From: JANNUT01 sp046331425
Lineage (GTDB): Bacteria; Acidobacteriota; Polarisedimenticolia; J045
Direction of reading: 5' to 3'
Length of the DNA stretch: 64,000 nt
NCBI GenBank assembly: GCA_046331425.1
Contig: JAXLQU010000006.1
Location: 1 to 64,000 of the forward strand
The translations under genes and the position numbers were made by a program. The notes under the pieces were generated by a model. That model did not search any database and was not told the DNA's origin. It saw only the letters and a program-made list of their open reading frames with translations. Numbering within the stretch: the stretch's first letter is position 1; every line of letters begins with the position of its first letter. Below, piece after piece: positions 28,299 through 36,722 of this stretch.

Positions 28299-29534
28299 AT
28301 GAATACTCGCACTGCGCTGGTTCTTGGTTTGCTGATCACCGGCTCGGTATCCTTCGAGGCACCACACGCAATGGCGCTCTTGACCCCGGGGCCGTTGGAT
28401 GTCTCGAGCGCTCCCAACACTCAGACGGCACCGGCCGTTGCATGGAGTCCGGTCTGCAATAGCTACTTGGTGGTGTGGCAAGACAAACGCAACAACCTCG
28501 ATGACGACATTTTCGGTGCGTACGTCAACAACGATGGAACCGCAATTCTCGGCACGTTCAACCTGACGGCAGCCCGGGCTGGGAACCAGCGCCTTCCGTC
28601 GGTGGCGTGGCAACCGAATCGCAAGTTCTTGGTGGTCTGGGAAGACGATGTCGCGGGCAACCGCGACATCTACGGCCGCGAGATCGATTGCATCAAAACA
28701 CTCGGGCCGATCGGTGCGATCGCCAGTGATCCGTCAGATCAGAAGGCGCCCGACGTCGCGTGCGTATACGGCAAGTGCTGGGTCGTGTGGGAAGACCTAC
28801 GCGGTGGAACGCTCGACATCTACGGACAGCGCGTCGAACCCGGCATGGTGTTCGACGGCGTCAATACGCGAATCAGTGCGGTCGCGGCACCGGGCGCGCA
28901 GAACGCTGCTGCGATCGCCGCCAACGATCGCCCCGACGCAGGGTGCTCGCTCTACAGTTGGATGTCGACCTGGAGCGACGCGCGCAATCTGGCGACGACG
29001 GGCCTCAACATCTGGGATCAGCAACTCGCCGATCTCGGAGTGTGCGGCGGTAACCTGCCTGTCTACGAAGGGACCGCCGACCAATACAGCCCGGATATCG
29101 CTCATGGTAATGGTGCTTTGCCCGCCGACGATGCCACTACTTGGACGTTTGGCAAGGTCCGGCGCGGCGCCAGCCCATTATCTGTGCGTCTCGTCTGAAC
29201 GCCTGGGGTGGCACGATTGGGATGGACTTCTCCAGTTTCCGTTGGAGCCGGCTCTCAGGTCACACCGGCGGTTGCCTACGACACCACCAACCTCGAGTTC
29301 TTGGTTGTATGGTCCGACAACCGCAACTACTCTCCGCCGCTGTTTACAGACAAAGGCGACATCTACGCCCAGCGCGTGAACCTCGATGGCACGCTCGATG
29401 GCGCGAACCTGGTCATCTCGACCGCCGTCGGTAGGGAAGAACTCCCCGCCCTCGCCTACAACCCTGTCTCCGCTCGCTATCTGATCGTGTGGACCAAGGA
29501 CGGCGACATCACCGCGCGTGGCTACTGGCCTTGA
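28299..29534 (+). CDS. Secreted beta-propeller-like protein, two compensating frameshifts
   Basis: An excellent GAGGAGG precedes the ATG at 28299. A signal peptide (LVLGLLITGSVSFEAPHAMA) is followed by repeats of the type YLVVWQDKRNN..DDIFGAYV, FLVVWEDDVAGNRDIYGREI, CWVVWEDLRGGTLDIYGQRV and FLVVWSDNRN..DIYAQRVN, likely propeller blades. The main frame hits a stop at 29196-29198. Between about 29135 and 29245 the protein-like reading (YLDVWQGP...SRLNAWGGTIGMDF) lies in a different frame; afterwards the original frame resumes (VSVGAGSQVTPAVAYD) to TGA at 29534. Two nearby indels, real or sequencing errors, explain this. Function unknown; probably cotranscribed with the subtilase. Confidence 0.7.
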
Positions 29535-30053
29535 GTGAGTTCGTGTCTCGATTGCGAGTCTCTACTCGTCCGAGTGCGGTCGAGTAGAGACTCGCAGCGT
29601 TCCGGTTGGGGTGGTGGCTCTCGATGCGTGTCGCTGCGCTGTGAGGCCGCGAGGTGGTTGCTGGCCGGCGCACGGCTGCTCGTTGCGATGTTCACGCTTG
29701 GGGATGTGATTGTGTGCAGGAGATGCAGCGGCAGGCTGTAGGGTGCGATTCTCGTGAGGTGTCTCTCCGGTAGGGCGCGGCGATGGCCGATGGTGACCGA
29801 CATCGGCCCTCTGATCTGTGTTGGGCTTGGAGTGAACCTCAATGCCCCAGTGAATCCTTCGCACGCTGTTGCTCAGCCGTTTGGAGCGCGTTGTTTGTCG
29901 CCGCGAATTGTGTCTCTCTCTTGTCGGCGGCGGTTGAGTGTGATGTCGCATTGACATCTCTCGCGTGCGCAAGAACATTCCTATTTCTATGTGCACTTTC
30001 GATTGCTGTTCGCATGATTTGTTTGTACCTTTGTGCAACGTCGAGGGTGCAGC
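29535..30053. other. Intergenic region without a supported gene
   Basis: It holds the long hairpin at 29553-29596 and, toward its right end, a relatively AT-rich stretch (about 29940-30035) that probably contains the promoter of the HNH gene. TTGACA at 29951-29956 with AACATT 17 bases on is the best -35/-10 candidate. The short open frames here do not look like proteins, apart from a brief CVGLGVNLNAP string discussed under rejected items. Confidence 0.5.
29553..29596. terminator. 16-bp-stem hairpin after the propeller gene
   Basis: GCGAGTCTCTACTCG (29554-29568) and its exact inverse CGAGTAGAGACTCGC (29581-29595), extended by one T-A pair, with a 12-base loop, begin 19 bases after the stop at 29534. 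No U tract follows on either strand, so it may end transcription poorly by itself, or may act as an mRNA 3' end stabiliser. Confidence 0.5.
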
Positions 30054-32576
30054 GTGTCACGTACATTCCAGCGTTCGAACAAACAGTCTGCGCTCTCTTC
30101 GTGGCTTGCCGCGGTGCAGGCCGATGCGGCGGCGCGCGAACTTCTCTCCAGGTCGGTGCGCGTGTTGTTGCCGCTGGCGAAGGTTGCGTCGTTGGTGAAG
30201 GCGCGCGAGCTGTGGAGCAGTAGCGGGTACGCGTCGCTGCACGATTTCACGCGCGAGAGATTCGAGCGCCATGGAAGGTGGCTGCGCGATCATGCGGCGC
30301 TGCATCAGTGCGTCGAGGGTTTGCCGGCGTTGCGCTTCGCGCTGACGGGCGAGGATGGTGGCGCGCCGATTGGCGTGTGTAAGGGGTTGTTGGTGGGGCG
30401 CGTGGCGTCGGTGGAGTCGTTGGCCTTGTGGGTGGGTCGCGCACGGCAGCTCTCGCTGAGGGAGTTGCGGGGGGTTGTGCGGGAGGAGGGGATTCTCGGT
30501 GGTGAGTTCGCTGTGGGGTCGCGCGCGGGTCACGATGCCGATGCGGTGTGTCGCGAGGGTGATGCGGCGGTTGAGTGTGGGGCCGGTGATGGCGCGAGTT
30601 GCGGGGACGTGAACTCGAGTTGGCTGAGCAAGTGTGATGGCCCGCGCGGTTCGAGTCGCGGTGACTTGGACTCGAGCGGGCCGAGCGAGTGCGATGCTGT
30701 TGGCGGCGCAAGCCACGGTGACGTGGAATCGGGTGGGCTGATCGAATGTAATGACGTCGGTCGCACGAGTTGCAGCGACGTGGAGGCGAGTGGGCTGATC
30801 GAATGTGATGACGTCGGCCATAGGAGTTGCTGCGACGTGGAGGCGAGCGGGCTGAGCGAGCGTGGTGCCGTTATCGGCACTAGCCTCGGTGATGTGGAAT
30901 CGAGTGGGCTGAGCGACTGGAATTCCGTTGCTGGCACTGGCTGCGATGACGTCAGCTCGAGCGGACTCATTGATTGTGGTGACGTTGGTAACAGGGGTTG
31001 CGATCTCGTGGACTTGGGCGAGTTGGCCGTGAGTGTCCTCGAGGGCGCTGACCTGCGAGCTCACCGCCTAGCCACCGATTGTGCGGACGATGACTTGGCA
31101 CTTCGTGATGTTGCGCCGAGCAGGGCCACACGTCCCGGCACGTGCACTGGCGACGAGCACGACATCGACGAGATACCGCGCGTGTTGTGGTCCATCCCCG
31201 CGCCGCAGGCAGTGCGCGCGGCGTTCGACAGCGCCCTCGATTTGTATCGCCGGCTCGAGGGGGGCGATGCCACCGTAACCTCCTTCGTCGAAGCGCTCGT
31301 CGCTGAAGAGTTCGCCAGCGAAAGGTCCCCGGACGTTCTCCAAGAGTGGTTGCGCTTGGTCGAGCCGCCGCTCGATCCGGTGGATCCACCCTCTGGATTC
31401 GAGCGCCCGGCAATGACCGCGGTGCTCGAAATGCTCGCGCGGCTCGACGAGATGATCGCGTGTGCCGGCGAAGGGAGTGACGATCAGGTACTGCAGCAGC
31501 TCATCTGCTTTTCCTCGGCGTCCGATGAGATCGAGCGCACGCTGGCGTTGCTTCTGATCGAGATGAGCGACAGTGGGGCGTTGCGCGAGTTGGGATTTGC
31601 CAGCATCGGGGCGTATGCCGAAAGCCGCTTGGGGTTGCCGCGAACGACGATCGAGGATCGGGTGCGTGCGGCACGTGCCTTGGCCAAGCGCCCGGTGTTG
31701 CGGCGTGCGTATCTGCACGCTGGCATCGGGCTCGAGAAGGCGTTGTTGGCGACACAGATCCTGGGCCGGGGGTATGTCGCGCCGGAATGTGAGGCCGAGT
31801 GGGTCGAGCATCTGGAGCAGTGCACGGTGAAGCGGTTGCGCGATGAGAAACGGGTGCTGTTGTGGGCGGTGGCAGTCGATGGACGGTTCGAAGCGCCGAG
31901 GCCGATGTCGGATCAAGCGTGGCTGGACTCGTTGCGCTGCGGGCCGGGCGACACGATCAAGGCGGTGCAGCGTGCCGGACGTGCCGCATGCGACAACGCC
32001 CTGCTGGTGCCGGTGAGTGGCAGCGTGTTGCGCTTGCGCTTACCGGTGGAACTCGCCAACGATTTCTCGGCCTGTGTCGAATCGCGTCGTCACTATCTCG
32101 CTGTCGATGCGGAGGCGTGCGATTGGTCGCAGCCTGTCGGTGAAGATGACCCGGCGTCATGGCGCGCTGCCCGGACGTTCTCCAACGCGTCGCGCCGGTT
32201 GCCGGCGTGGGTCGGGTTGCTGGCGATGCTGGAGGAGTTTTGCGCGACCCATGATCTGGCTGATAGGCGCTCGGCCTCGTGGTCGGAGGTGTTTGTGCGC
32301 TCAGGGCATCGATGCGAAGCGCCGGGCTGCACGTCGCGGCGGGTGGAGTGGCATCACCGGCACTACAAGTCGCGTGGCGGCAGCGATCACGACAGCAACG
32401 GCGATGCATTGTGCCCGACGCATCATCGACATGGTGAGCATGGTGGGTACATGCGGGTCACCGGCGACACGCCGTTGCGGCGCGTGTGGCGATTGGGGCG
32501 CGCGGATGTCGCGCAGTGGTTTTGCAATGAGCGGCGGGTGGCGAAGCCGGGGCGTGGTGCCGAACGAATCGAGTGA
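30054..32576 (+). CDS. HNH endonuclease-domain protein with internal repeat tract
   Basis: About 840 residues from the GTG at 30054 (GAGGG 7 bases upstream; GTG at 30033 is the alternative). Helical N-terminus (about 1-170); a low-complexity Asp/Ser/Gly/Cys tract of seven 19-residue repeats at about 184-316; a long helical middle with ESRLGLPRTTIEDRVRAARALA; and a C-terminal HNH/McrA-type nuclease (RCEAPGCTSRRVEWHH..., DALCPTHHRHG) with paired zinc-binding Cys/His. The layout recalls DUF222/13E12-type HNH proteins common in GC-rich bacteria. The target is unknown. Codons are richer in TTG/GTG than in neighbours. The gene stands alone, flanked by long noncoding regions. Confidence 0.82.
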   Translation: MSRTFQRSNKQSALSSWLAAVQADAAARELLSRSVRVLLPLAKVASLVKARELWSSSGYASLHDFTRERFERHGRWLRDHAALHQCVEGLPALRFALTGEDGGAPIGVCKGLLVGRVASVESLALWVGRARQLSLRELRGVVREEGILGGEFAVGSRAGHDADAVCREGDAAVECGAGDGASCGDVNSSWLSKCDGPRGSSRGDLDSSGPSECDAVGGASHGDVESGGLIECNDVGRTSCSDVEASGLIECDDVGHRSCCDVEASGLSERGAVIGTSLGDVESSGLSDWNSVAGTGCDDVSSSGLIDCGDVGNRGCDLVDLGELAVSVLEGADLRAHRLATDCADDDLALRDVAPSRATRPGTCTGDEHDIDEIPRVLWSIPAPQAVRAAFDSALDLYRRLEGGDATVTSFVEALVAEEFASERSPDVLQEWLRLVEPPLDPVDPPSGFERPAMTAVLEMLARLDEMIACAGEGSDDQVLQQLICFSSASDEIERTLALLLIEMSDSGALRELGFASIGAYAESRLGLPRTTIEDRVRAARALAKRPVLRRAYLHAGIGLEKALLATQILGRGYVAPECEAEWVEHLEQCTVKRLRDEKRVLLWAVAVDGRFEAPRPMSDQAWLDSLRCGPGDTIKAVQRAGRAACDNALLVPVSGSVLRLRLPVELANDFSACVESRRHYLAVDAEACDWSQPVGEDDPASWRAARTFSNASRRLPAWVGLLAMLEEFCATHDLADRRSASWSEVFVRSGHRCEAPGCTSRRVEWHHRHYKSRGGSDHDSNGDALCPTHHRHGEHGGYMRVTGDTPLRRVWRLGRADVAQWFCNERRVAKPGRGAERIE
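30603..31001 (+). repeat. 57-bp x 7 in-frame tandem repeat (coding minisatellite)
   Basis: Seven units of 57 bases, each coding 19 residues of the consensus GDVESSGLSECDDVGGTSC, lie end to end without disturbing the reading frame. A partial unit (VECGAGDGASC) precedes them. Units differ at many positions, so they are old or fast-diverging. Reading frames open on both strands across the tract because of its composition. Confidence 0.85.
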
Positions 32577-32880
32577 GTCGCGCGTGGCGAAGCCGGGCGA
32601 TGCGGCGCGGCGGTTCACGTGAGCGGCACGACGCGAAAGCGGATCGCTCAGCACAGCGGTTCGAGTGAGCGTCGCTTGGCAAAACCGGATCGCGCACTGG
32701 AAGGGTCCGAGCAACCACTGTGAGCCGAAGCCGGCTCACACAGCGCAGCGATCCGAAAGAGCGGCACCTCATGGCACAAAGTCGCGGCACCTTGCCCTAC
32801 CGCAGTGCTTCGCACGTGGCACCTACTACCTGCGCGTGGCGAACCCGGCCGCAGAATGCGGCGACTCGAGTGAGTACTCC
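32534..32880 (+). repeat. Degenerate dispersed copies of the HNH gene 3' tail
   Basis: The sequence coding the last residues of the HNH protein (RVAKPGRGAERIE, with GTGGCGAAGCCGG at 32538-32550 and CGAGTGAG at 32570-32577) recurs: GTGGCGAAGCCGG at 32584-32596, TTGGCAAAACCGG at about 32676-32688 with CGAGTGAG just before it, and GTGGCGAACCCGG at 32836-32848 with CGAGTGAG at about 32866-32873. The first two copies are directly tandem, about 46 bases apart. Confidence 0.5.
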
Positions 32881-32935
32881 ATCTGCTCACCACGACAACG
32901 TCCCCTATTGAACCTCGGCAGCCTCGTACCTCACA
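32577..32935. other. Noncoding region between convergent HNH and nos operon ends
   Basis: About 360 bases with the degenerate tail repeats and one perfect 8-bp hairpin (TGTGAGCC at 32719-32726, GGCTCACA at 32733-32740) that may help separate the two convergent transcripts. On the plus strand near 32808-32885 a fragment reads GTYYLRVANPAAECGDSSEY, which resembles the end of a pre-peptidase C-terminal (PPC)-type secreted domain and may be a gene remnant. Confidence 0.4.
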
Positions 32936-33361
32936 CTACCCACGCTGCAGCATCCTCACAAAGGCCACGATGTCGGCGAGGTCCTTCTCCGTCAGCGACG
33001 GATTCCCACCCTTCGGAGGCATGTCGACCTTTGTCGTATTCAATGGATCCAAAGCCGGCCGCCCAACCTTCAAGAACGCAACCAGCTCGGCATCGGTTCT
33101 CGACTTCGCCCATTCGCTGGTAACGAGGTTTTTCCCCAACTTGGGCAGCCCAAGCCCTGCAGGACCATGGCACGTGACGCATGTCTTCAGAAACTTCTGT
33201 TGACCCGCAATCGGGTCTCCTTTCGGCACTGCAGCCTGCGTCTTTTTCGGGGGTGTCGGGCCTTTCGGCGCCGTCGCGGAGTCACCCCCACCGCACCCCG
33301 TTGCAACAGCAGCCAGTATGAATAGCGTAGAGACAGCCCAAGTCGATCGATCAATGCGCAT
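32936..33361 (-). CDS. Cytochrome c lipoprotein of the nos operon
   Basis: About 141 residues from the ATG at 33361 (GAGGAAG upstream), overlapping nosL by 11 bases. The lipobox-like VATGC gives a membrane-anchored periplasmic lipoprotein. After a Pro/Lys linker, a class I cytochrome c domain has heme site CVTCH and likely Met ligand in DMPPKGGNPSLT, ending IVAFVRMLQRG. In clade II nos clusters small c-type cytochromes are thought to carry electrons toward NosZ. Here it is the last gene of the operon, so that role is a fair inference. The longer frame to 33481 lacks a good start. Confidence 0.88.
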   Translation of the reverse strand: MRIDRSTWAVSTLFILAAVATGCGGGDSATAPKGPTPPKKTQAAVPKGDPIAGQQKFLKTCVTCHGPAGLGLPKLGKNLVTSEWAKSRTDAELVAFLKVGRPALDPLNTTKVDMPPKGGNPSLTEKDLADIVAFVRMLQRG

Positions 33362-33806
33362 TGAGTACTTCCTCCCAGCGCAGCACCGGAACATTACGCG
33401 GTTGCGCGAACTCTTCAGCGTCCGACCGCAGGCCAAAGGCGACAGTACCTGTGCCCATCGGTGTAGACAGTTTTGGATCAATCACGAAGTAGGCGGCGCT
33501 CACCTCCAGCCACCGCCGTGTTTGATAGTCGTGCACGAACGCCGTCGCCTCTCGCTGCTGCCTGTTCTGCGCAACGTGACGCACCAGCTCGCCGCAATCG
33601 TCGAATACGAGTGGCTCAGTGCCCGGACTGACGAGCGCACCGGCGTGGCGATCCTCGCTGACGATCATCCCGCATGCGGCACACTTGTCGTGGCCGTACA
33701 TCACCTCGGGTGGTTTCGGCGGTCCGCTGTCGGCGCACCCAATGTGCTGCACGACAATCAGCAGCCACGCCAATGGCACGATCGCCCTGAGCCAGCGCAG
33801 TCTCAT
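33351..33806 (-). CDS. nosL: NosL, copper chaperone for nitrous oxide reductase
   Basis: About 151 residues from the ATG at 33806; GTG at 33824, overlapping the nosY stop as GTGA, is a plausible alternative. N-terminal hydrophobic segment (LRAIVPLAWLLIVVQHIGC) with a Cys at a lipoprotein-like position. KCAACGMIVSEDRHAGAL carries the copper-related CxxCGM motif typical of NosL, which supplies Cu(I) to the NosZ copper centre at the outer face of the membrane. Later motifs FDDCGELVRHV, FVHDYQTRRW and GTVAFG fit the family. Between nosY and the cytochrome gene. Confidence 0.9.
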   Translation of the reverse strand: MRLRWLRAIVPLAWLLIVVQHIGCADSGPPKPPEVMYGHDKCAACGMIVSEDRHAGALVSPGTEPLVFDDCGELVRHVAQNRQQREATAFVHDYQTRRWLEVSAAYFVIDPKLSTPMGTGTVAFGLRSDAEEFAQPRNVPVLRWEEVLNAH

Positions 33807-33820
33807 CGGGAACGCTCGTG

Positions 33821-34648
33821 TCACGCGGCGCCACGCTTTCGAAATGTGAGCGCCGCAGCGGCAAACGACCCAGCCGCCCACAGCGAGAGCAGCCCCAGCA
33901 GCATCCACGGTAGCCCGGCACCCCAGCGCAGCGCAGCGTACTGACCCACCGCACCTAGCGCATCCAGCGACGAGCGCAATCCATAGATCGACCCGAGTTT
34001 GAACAACTGCAGCGGGTTGATCAGCACCACCGGCAAGAGCGTGCGCGGCGACGGATGAAACGCAATCGCCCAGCCGATCAAACCGAGATCACCCAGGAAG
34101 GCGAGCAGCAGCCAGACCATCAACGCGGCGCCGATTGCTGCAGCGCTGCTGTGCGCGAGCGTGCTGATCAGAAGTCCGATACCAAGCGAGATCATCGCCA
34201 ACAGCAGCGTGTGCAACACGAGCGTCAGAAACGCCGCAGCATTTCCACCGCCGCCCGCCGCCAATGCCAATGCCGCCGCACCGAAGCCGCCCGACAACGC
34301 TGCGAGCAACGCTGCTGCCAGTCCAAGGGCCTTGCCGAGAAACACCTCACCGCGCGTCACTGGCTGTGCCAACAAGTAGGTGAGAGTGCCGCGCTCGCGG
34401 TCGCCCGCCAACGAGTAGGCCCCGACGCTCATCCCCAAGAGCGGCACAAACAACAGCAACGCGTTGATCAGGCTAGCTGCAGTGCGGCCGAAGCCGCCGA
34501 GCCCGGCATAACCCGCTGTCGCCAGCCCAGCACGCGAGAGCGCGAGTGCCAACAGCGCGAATCCAACCGCGAACGTGATCAGCCAGCGATTGTGCAACGA
34601 CTCCCGCAGCTCCCGCCGCGCGATCACGAAGATCACCCTTAGCTCCAT
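33821..34648 (-). CDS. nosY: NosY, ABC transporter permease for NosZ maturation
   Basis: 275 residues with about six membrane segments and few charges between them. An N-terminal cytoplasmic segment (VIFVIARRELRESLHNRW) matches the coupling region of ABC-2-type permeases, and GDRERGTLTYLLAQPVTRGEVFLGK is a hallmark of NosY. With NosF it forms the ATPase-coupled membrane unit that drives NosD in building the CuZ site. Its start overlaps nosF by 10 bases and its stop lies just before nosL. Confidence 0.93.
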   Translation of the reverse strand: MELRVIFVIARRELRESLHNRWLITFAVGFALLALALSRAGLATAGYAGLGGFGRTAASLINALLLFVPLLGMSVGAYSLAGDRERGTLTYLLAQPVTRGEVFLGKALGLAAALLAALSGGFGAAALALAAGGGGNAAAFLTLVLHTLLLAMISLGIGLLISTLAHSSAAAIGAALMVWLLLAFLGDLGLIGWAIAFHPSPRTLLPVVLINPLQLFKLGSIYGLRSSLDALGAVGQYAALRWGAGLPWMLLGLLSLWAAGSFAAAALTFRKRGAA

Positions 34649-35361
34649 GAGCGCAACTCCTGTGCAGCCAAGCGGGCCGCTACCTGGCCACCCTCCAGCA
34701 CGATTACCTGGTCGGCCAGTTCTTCTACCTCCTCGATGTGATGGGTCGCGAACACGATTGTCTTGTGTGCGTCGCGCAACTGGCGCAACAGCTCGAGGTA
34801 CTCGCGCTGCACGCGCATGTCGAGGCTCGCGGTTGGCTCGTCCAGCACCAGGAGCGGCGGATCGGCCAACAGTGCCAGCGCCAACGCGAGTCGTTGTTTC
34901 ATCCCGCCCGACAGCGCCGACACCAGCTTACGTTCGTGCTCGATCAGCCCGAGTTGGACTCGCAGCTCCTTGCAGCGCGCCGCGTCGACCTGCTTGATCG
35001 CGGCATAAAACTCCATCGCTTCGCGCAACGGCAAGTCATAGAACGACGATTGCTGCGGCACATAACCGATCGCGCGCCGCGCAGCTTTTCCATCGGTCCG
35101 GATGTCGTGGCCGGCGATCGTGATCGATCCTTCAAAGTCGATCAGCCCAAGCATCGCCTTGATCAACGTCGACTTGCCAGCGCCGTTGGCACCCCACAGC
35201 GCAATCGCTTGACCAGGGTTGGCGTCGAGCGTGACGTTTCCCAGCGCTTGCATCGACCCGTAATGTTTGGTCACACCGACGATTCGCGCGGTTGGACCCG
35301 CGTGTAGCGCCGCACCACCGGGAAGTACACGCAACGCAGTCTGACGAAACGATCCGGTCAT
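34639..35361 (-). CDS. nosF: NosF, ABC transporter ATPase for NosZ maturation
   Basis: 240 residues from the ATG at 35361, which overlaps the nosD stop by 4 bases (ATGA) and has GGAGGG upstream. Walker A GANGAGKST, Q-loop YVPQQSSFYD, signature LSGGMKQRLALALALL, Walker B LLVLDEPTASLD and the switch His in VFATHHIEE are all present. Cytoplasmic partner of NosY. The first 25 or so residues are an extra segment before the usual RIVGVTKHYG beginning. Confidence 0.94.
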   Translation of the reverse strand: MTGSFRQTALRVLPGGAALHAGPTARIVGVTKHYGSMQALGNVTLDANPGQAIALWGANGAGKSTLIKAMLGLIDFEGSITIAGHDIRTDGKAARRAIGYVPQQSSFYDLPLREAMEFYAAIKQVDAARCKELRVQLGLIEHERKLVSALSGGMKQRLALALALLADPPLLVLDEPTASLDMRVQREYLELLRQLRDAHKTIVFATHHIEEVEELADQVIVLEGGQVAARLAAQELRSWS

Positions 35362-36713
35362 CGAGCCCTCCTGATCCACACGCTGCTCGCGGTCATCGCG
35401 CACAACAACAAGAGCACCGCGCCGGCCAGCGCAAGCTGTGCGCTCGGTGCCGGCGCACCATCGGATACGACTGGAAGCGGTAGCGGTTGAGCCGCCGGAA
35501 TCGGGTCATCGACCTTCGGAACCGGGCGCATCACGGGAAACGCCGACGAGGCTAGTTCCAACGCTTGTGCTGCCGGGCTGTACAGCAAAATCCGTAGCGC
35601 CGGCTCGCGGTCGGTGAGCCCTTCGAATAGCTTGTCGGCGCGATACGGCTGATCGTTCTGGCGATCACCGTCCAGATCAAATCCAGCATCGTCGCTCCAG
35701 TAGTTGCCGCGCCATTGCACCAGCGTGCTCGATCCCGAGTTCGGTATCGACACCTGTTCCGCGTTCTCCCAGAACGTGTTGTTGGTGAAACTCGCACCGG
35801 CGTTCGAGGCGGAGATCATCACTCCCTGCTCATTGAAGGCGAACACGTTCTGCTCGAATCGCGCGAACCCGCCGGGCTGAAATGGAGTCCCCTCGCAGAA
35901 GACGGCGGCGCGATTGTCGATCAGAAGGTTCCGCTCGACGCGGACACGATCGGCGTCTTTGAATCCCAACGCATACCCTGACGGGCCACGATGTCCGCGG
36001 ATGTCATTGCCGATCATCGTGACGCCAGTCGAGTACATCACGTAGATTCCGACCGCATTGTTGCGCAGCACGTTGTTTTCGATGTCGACCGCATCGGTGT
36101 ACATCAAGTGAATCCCGTAGCGCCCATGCTCGATTCGATTGCCGCGCACGGTGCAGCGCTGCGAATACCAGATCACTGTGTCGCGTGAGTTGTGCACGAC
36201 GTTGTTCTCGATCAGCACTTGGGGGCTGTACCACAGGCGAATCGCGTCCCCTCGTCGCCCTTCCTCCAGATCGTCCTTGCCGCCGATATCGTTGCCGCGC
36301 ACCACACACTGCCCAGCTTGAGAGACGAAGATTCCAAACAACACATCGCGTAGCCGGTTGTTCTCGACCGTGACATGAAGCGCGGTAACCGTGACGCCGG
36401 AGTGATCGAGATCGGGCTCGATGCCGCTCCCGCGAATCTCGAAACCGCGCAGCACGATCCCGGGCGCCGACAGTGTGACCACTGTGCCGCTCTTGCCGCC
36501 ATCGATTACCGGCCACTCGTGCCCCTCGAGCGTGATCGACTTGTCGATGAGCACCGGGCCTGGATAGACGCCACCCGTCACGCGGATGGTGTCGCCAGGA
36601 CTGGCCGCTTTGAGGGCGCTGGACAACGACGCGAACTCGCCGCGCTCCCCCACCGTGAGGACTCGCGGTGTCGAGCTGGCCAGTGCCGCAAGCAACATGA
36701 GCGTCGGAAGCAT
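35358..36713 (-). CDS. nosD: NosD, periplasmic copper-site maturation protein
   Basis: 451 residues. A signal peptide (MLPTLMLLAALASSTPR) leads into a right-handed parallel beta-helix of CASH/NosD repeats (GRYGIHLMYTDAVDIENNVL, AVGIYVMYSTGVTMIGNDI and similar), with the family motif WRGNYWSDDAGFDLDGD near the end. A C-terminal hydrophobic segment (LALAGAVLLLLCAM) followed by Arg-rich residues suggests a membrane anchor, a feature of some NosD proteins. It delivers metal/sulfide for CuZ assembly together with NosFY. Nine bases after the NosB-like gene. Confidence 0.94.
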   Translation of the reverse strand: MLPTLMLLAALASSTPRVLTVGERGEFASLSSALKAASPGDTIRVTGGVYPGPVLIDKSITLEGHEWPVIDGGKSGTVVTLSAPGIVLRGFEIRGSGIEPDLDHSGVTVTALHVTVENNRLRDVLFGIFVSQAGQCVVRGNDIGGKDDLEEGRRGDAIRLWYSPQVLIENNVVHNSRDTVIWYSQRCTVRGNRIEHGRYGIHLMYTDAVDIENNVLRNNAVGIYVMYSTGVTMIGNDIRGHRGPSGYALGFKDADRVRVERNLLIDNRAAVFCEGTPFQPGGFARFEQNVFAFNEQGVMISASNAGASFTNNTFWENAEQVSIPNSGSSTLVQWRGNYWSDDAGFDLDGDRQNDQPYRADKLFEGLTDREPALRILLYSPAAQALELASSAFPVMRPVPKVDDPIPAAQPLPLPVVSDGAPAPSAQLALAGAVLLLLCAMTASSVWIRRAR

Positions 36714-36722
36714 CGATAGAGC

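Noticed and set aside
29754..29954. String CVGLGVNLNAP resembling a biotin-protein ligase motif
   Set aside because: Only about ten residues match; the rest of the frame is unlike that family and there are no other BirA motifs nearby.
30057..31064. 335-residue open frame on the minus strand across the HNH repeat tract
   Set aside because: It is the mirror of the repeat composition in the plus-strand gene, rich in repeated Thr/Ala/Pro strings, with no start signal and no plausible fold.
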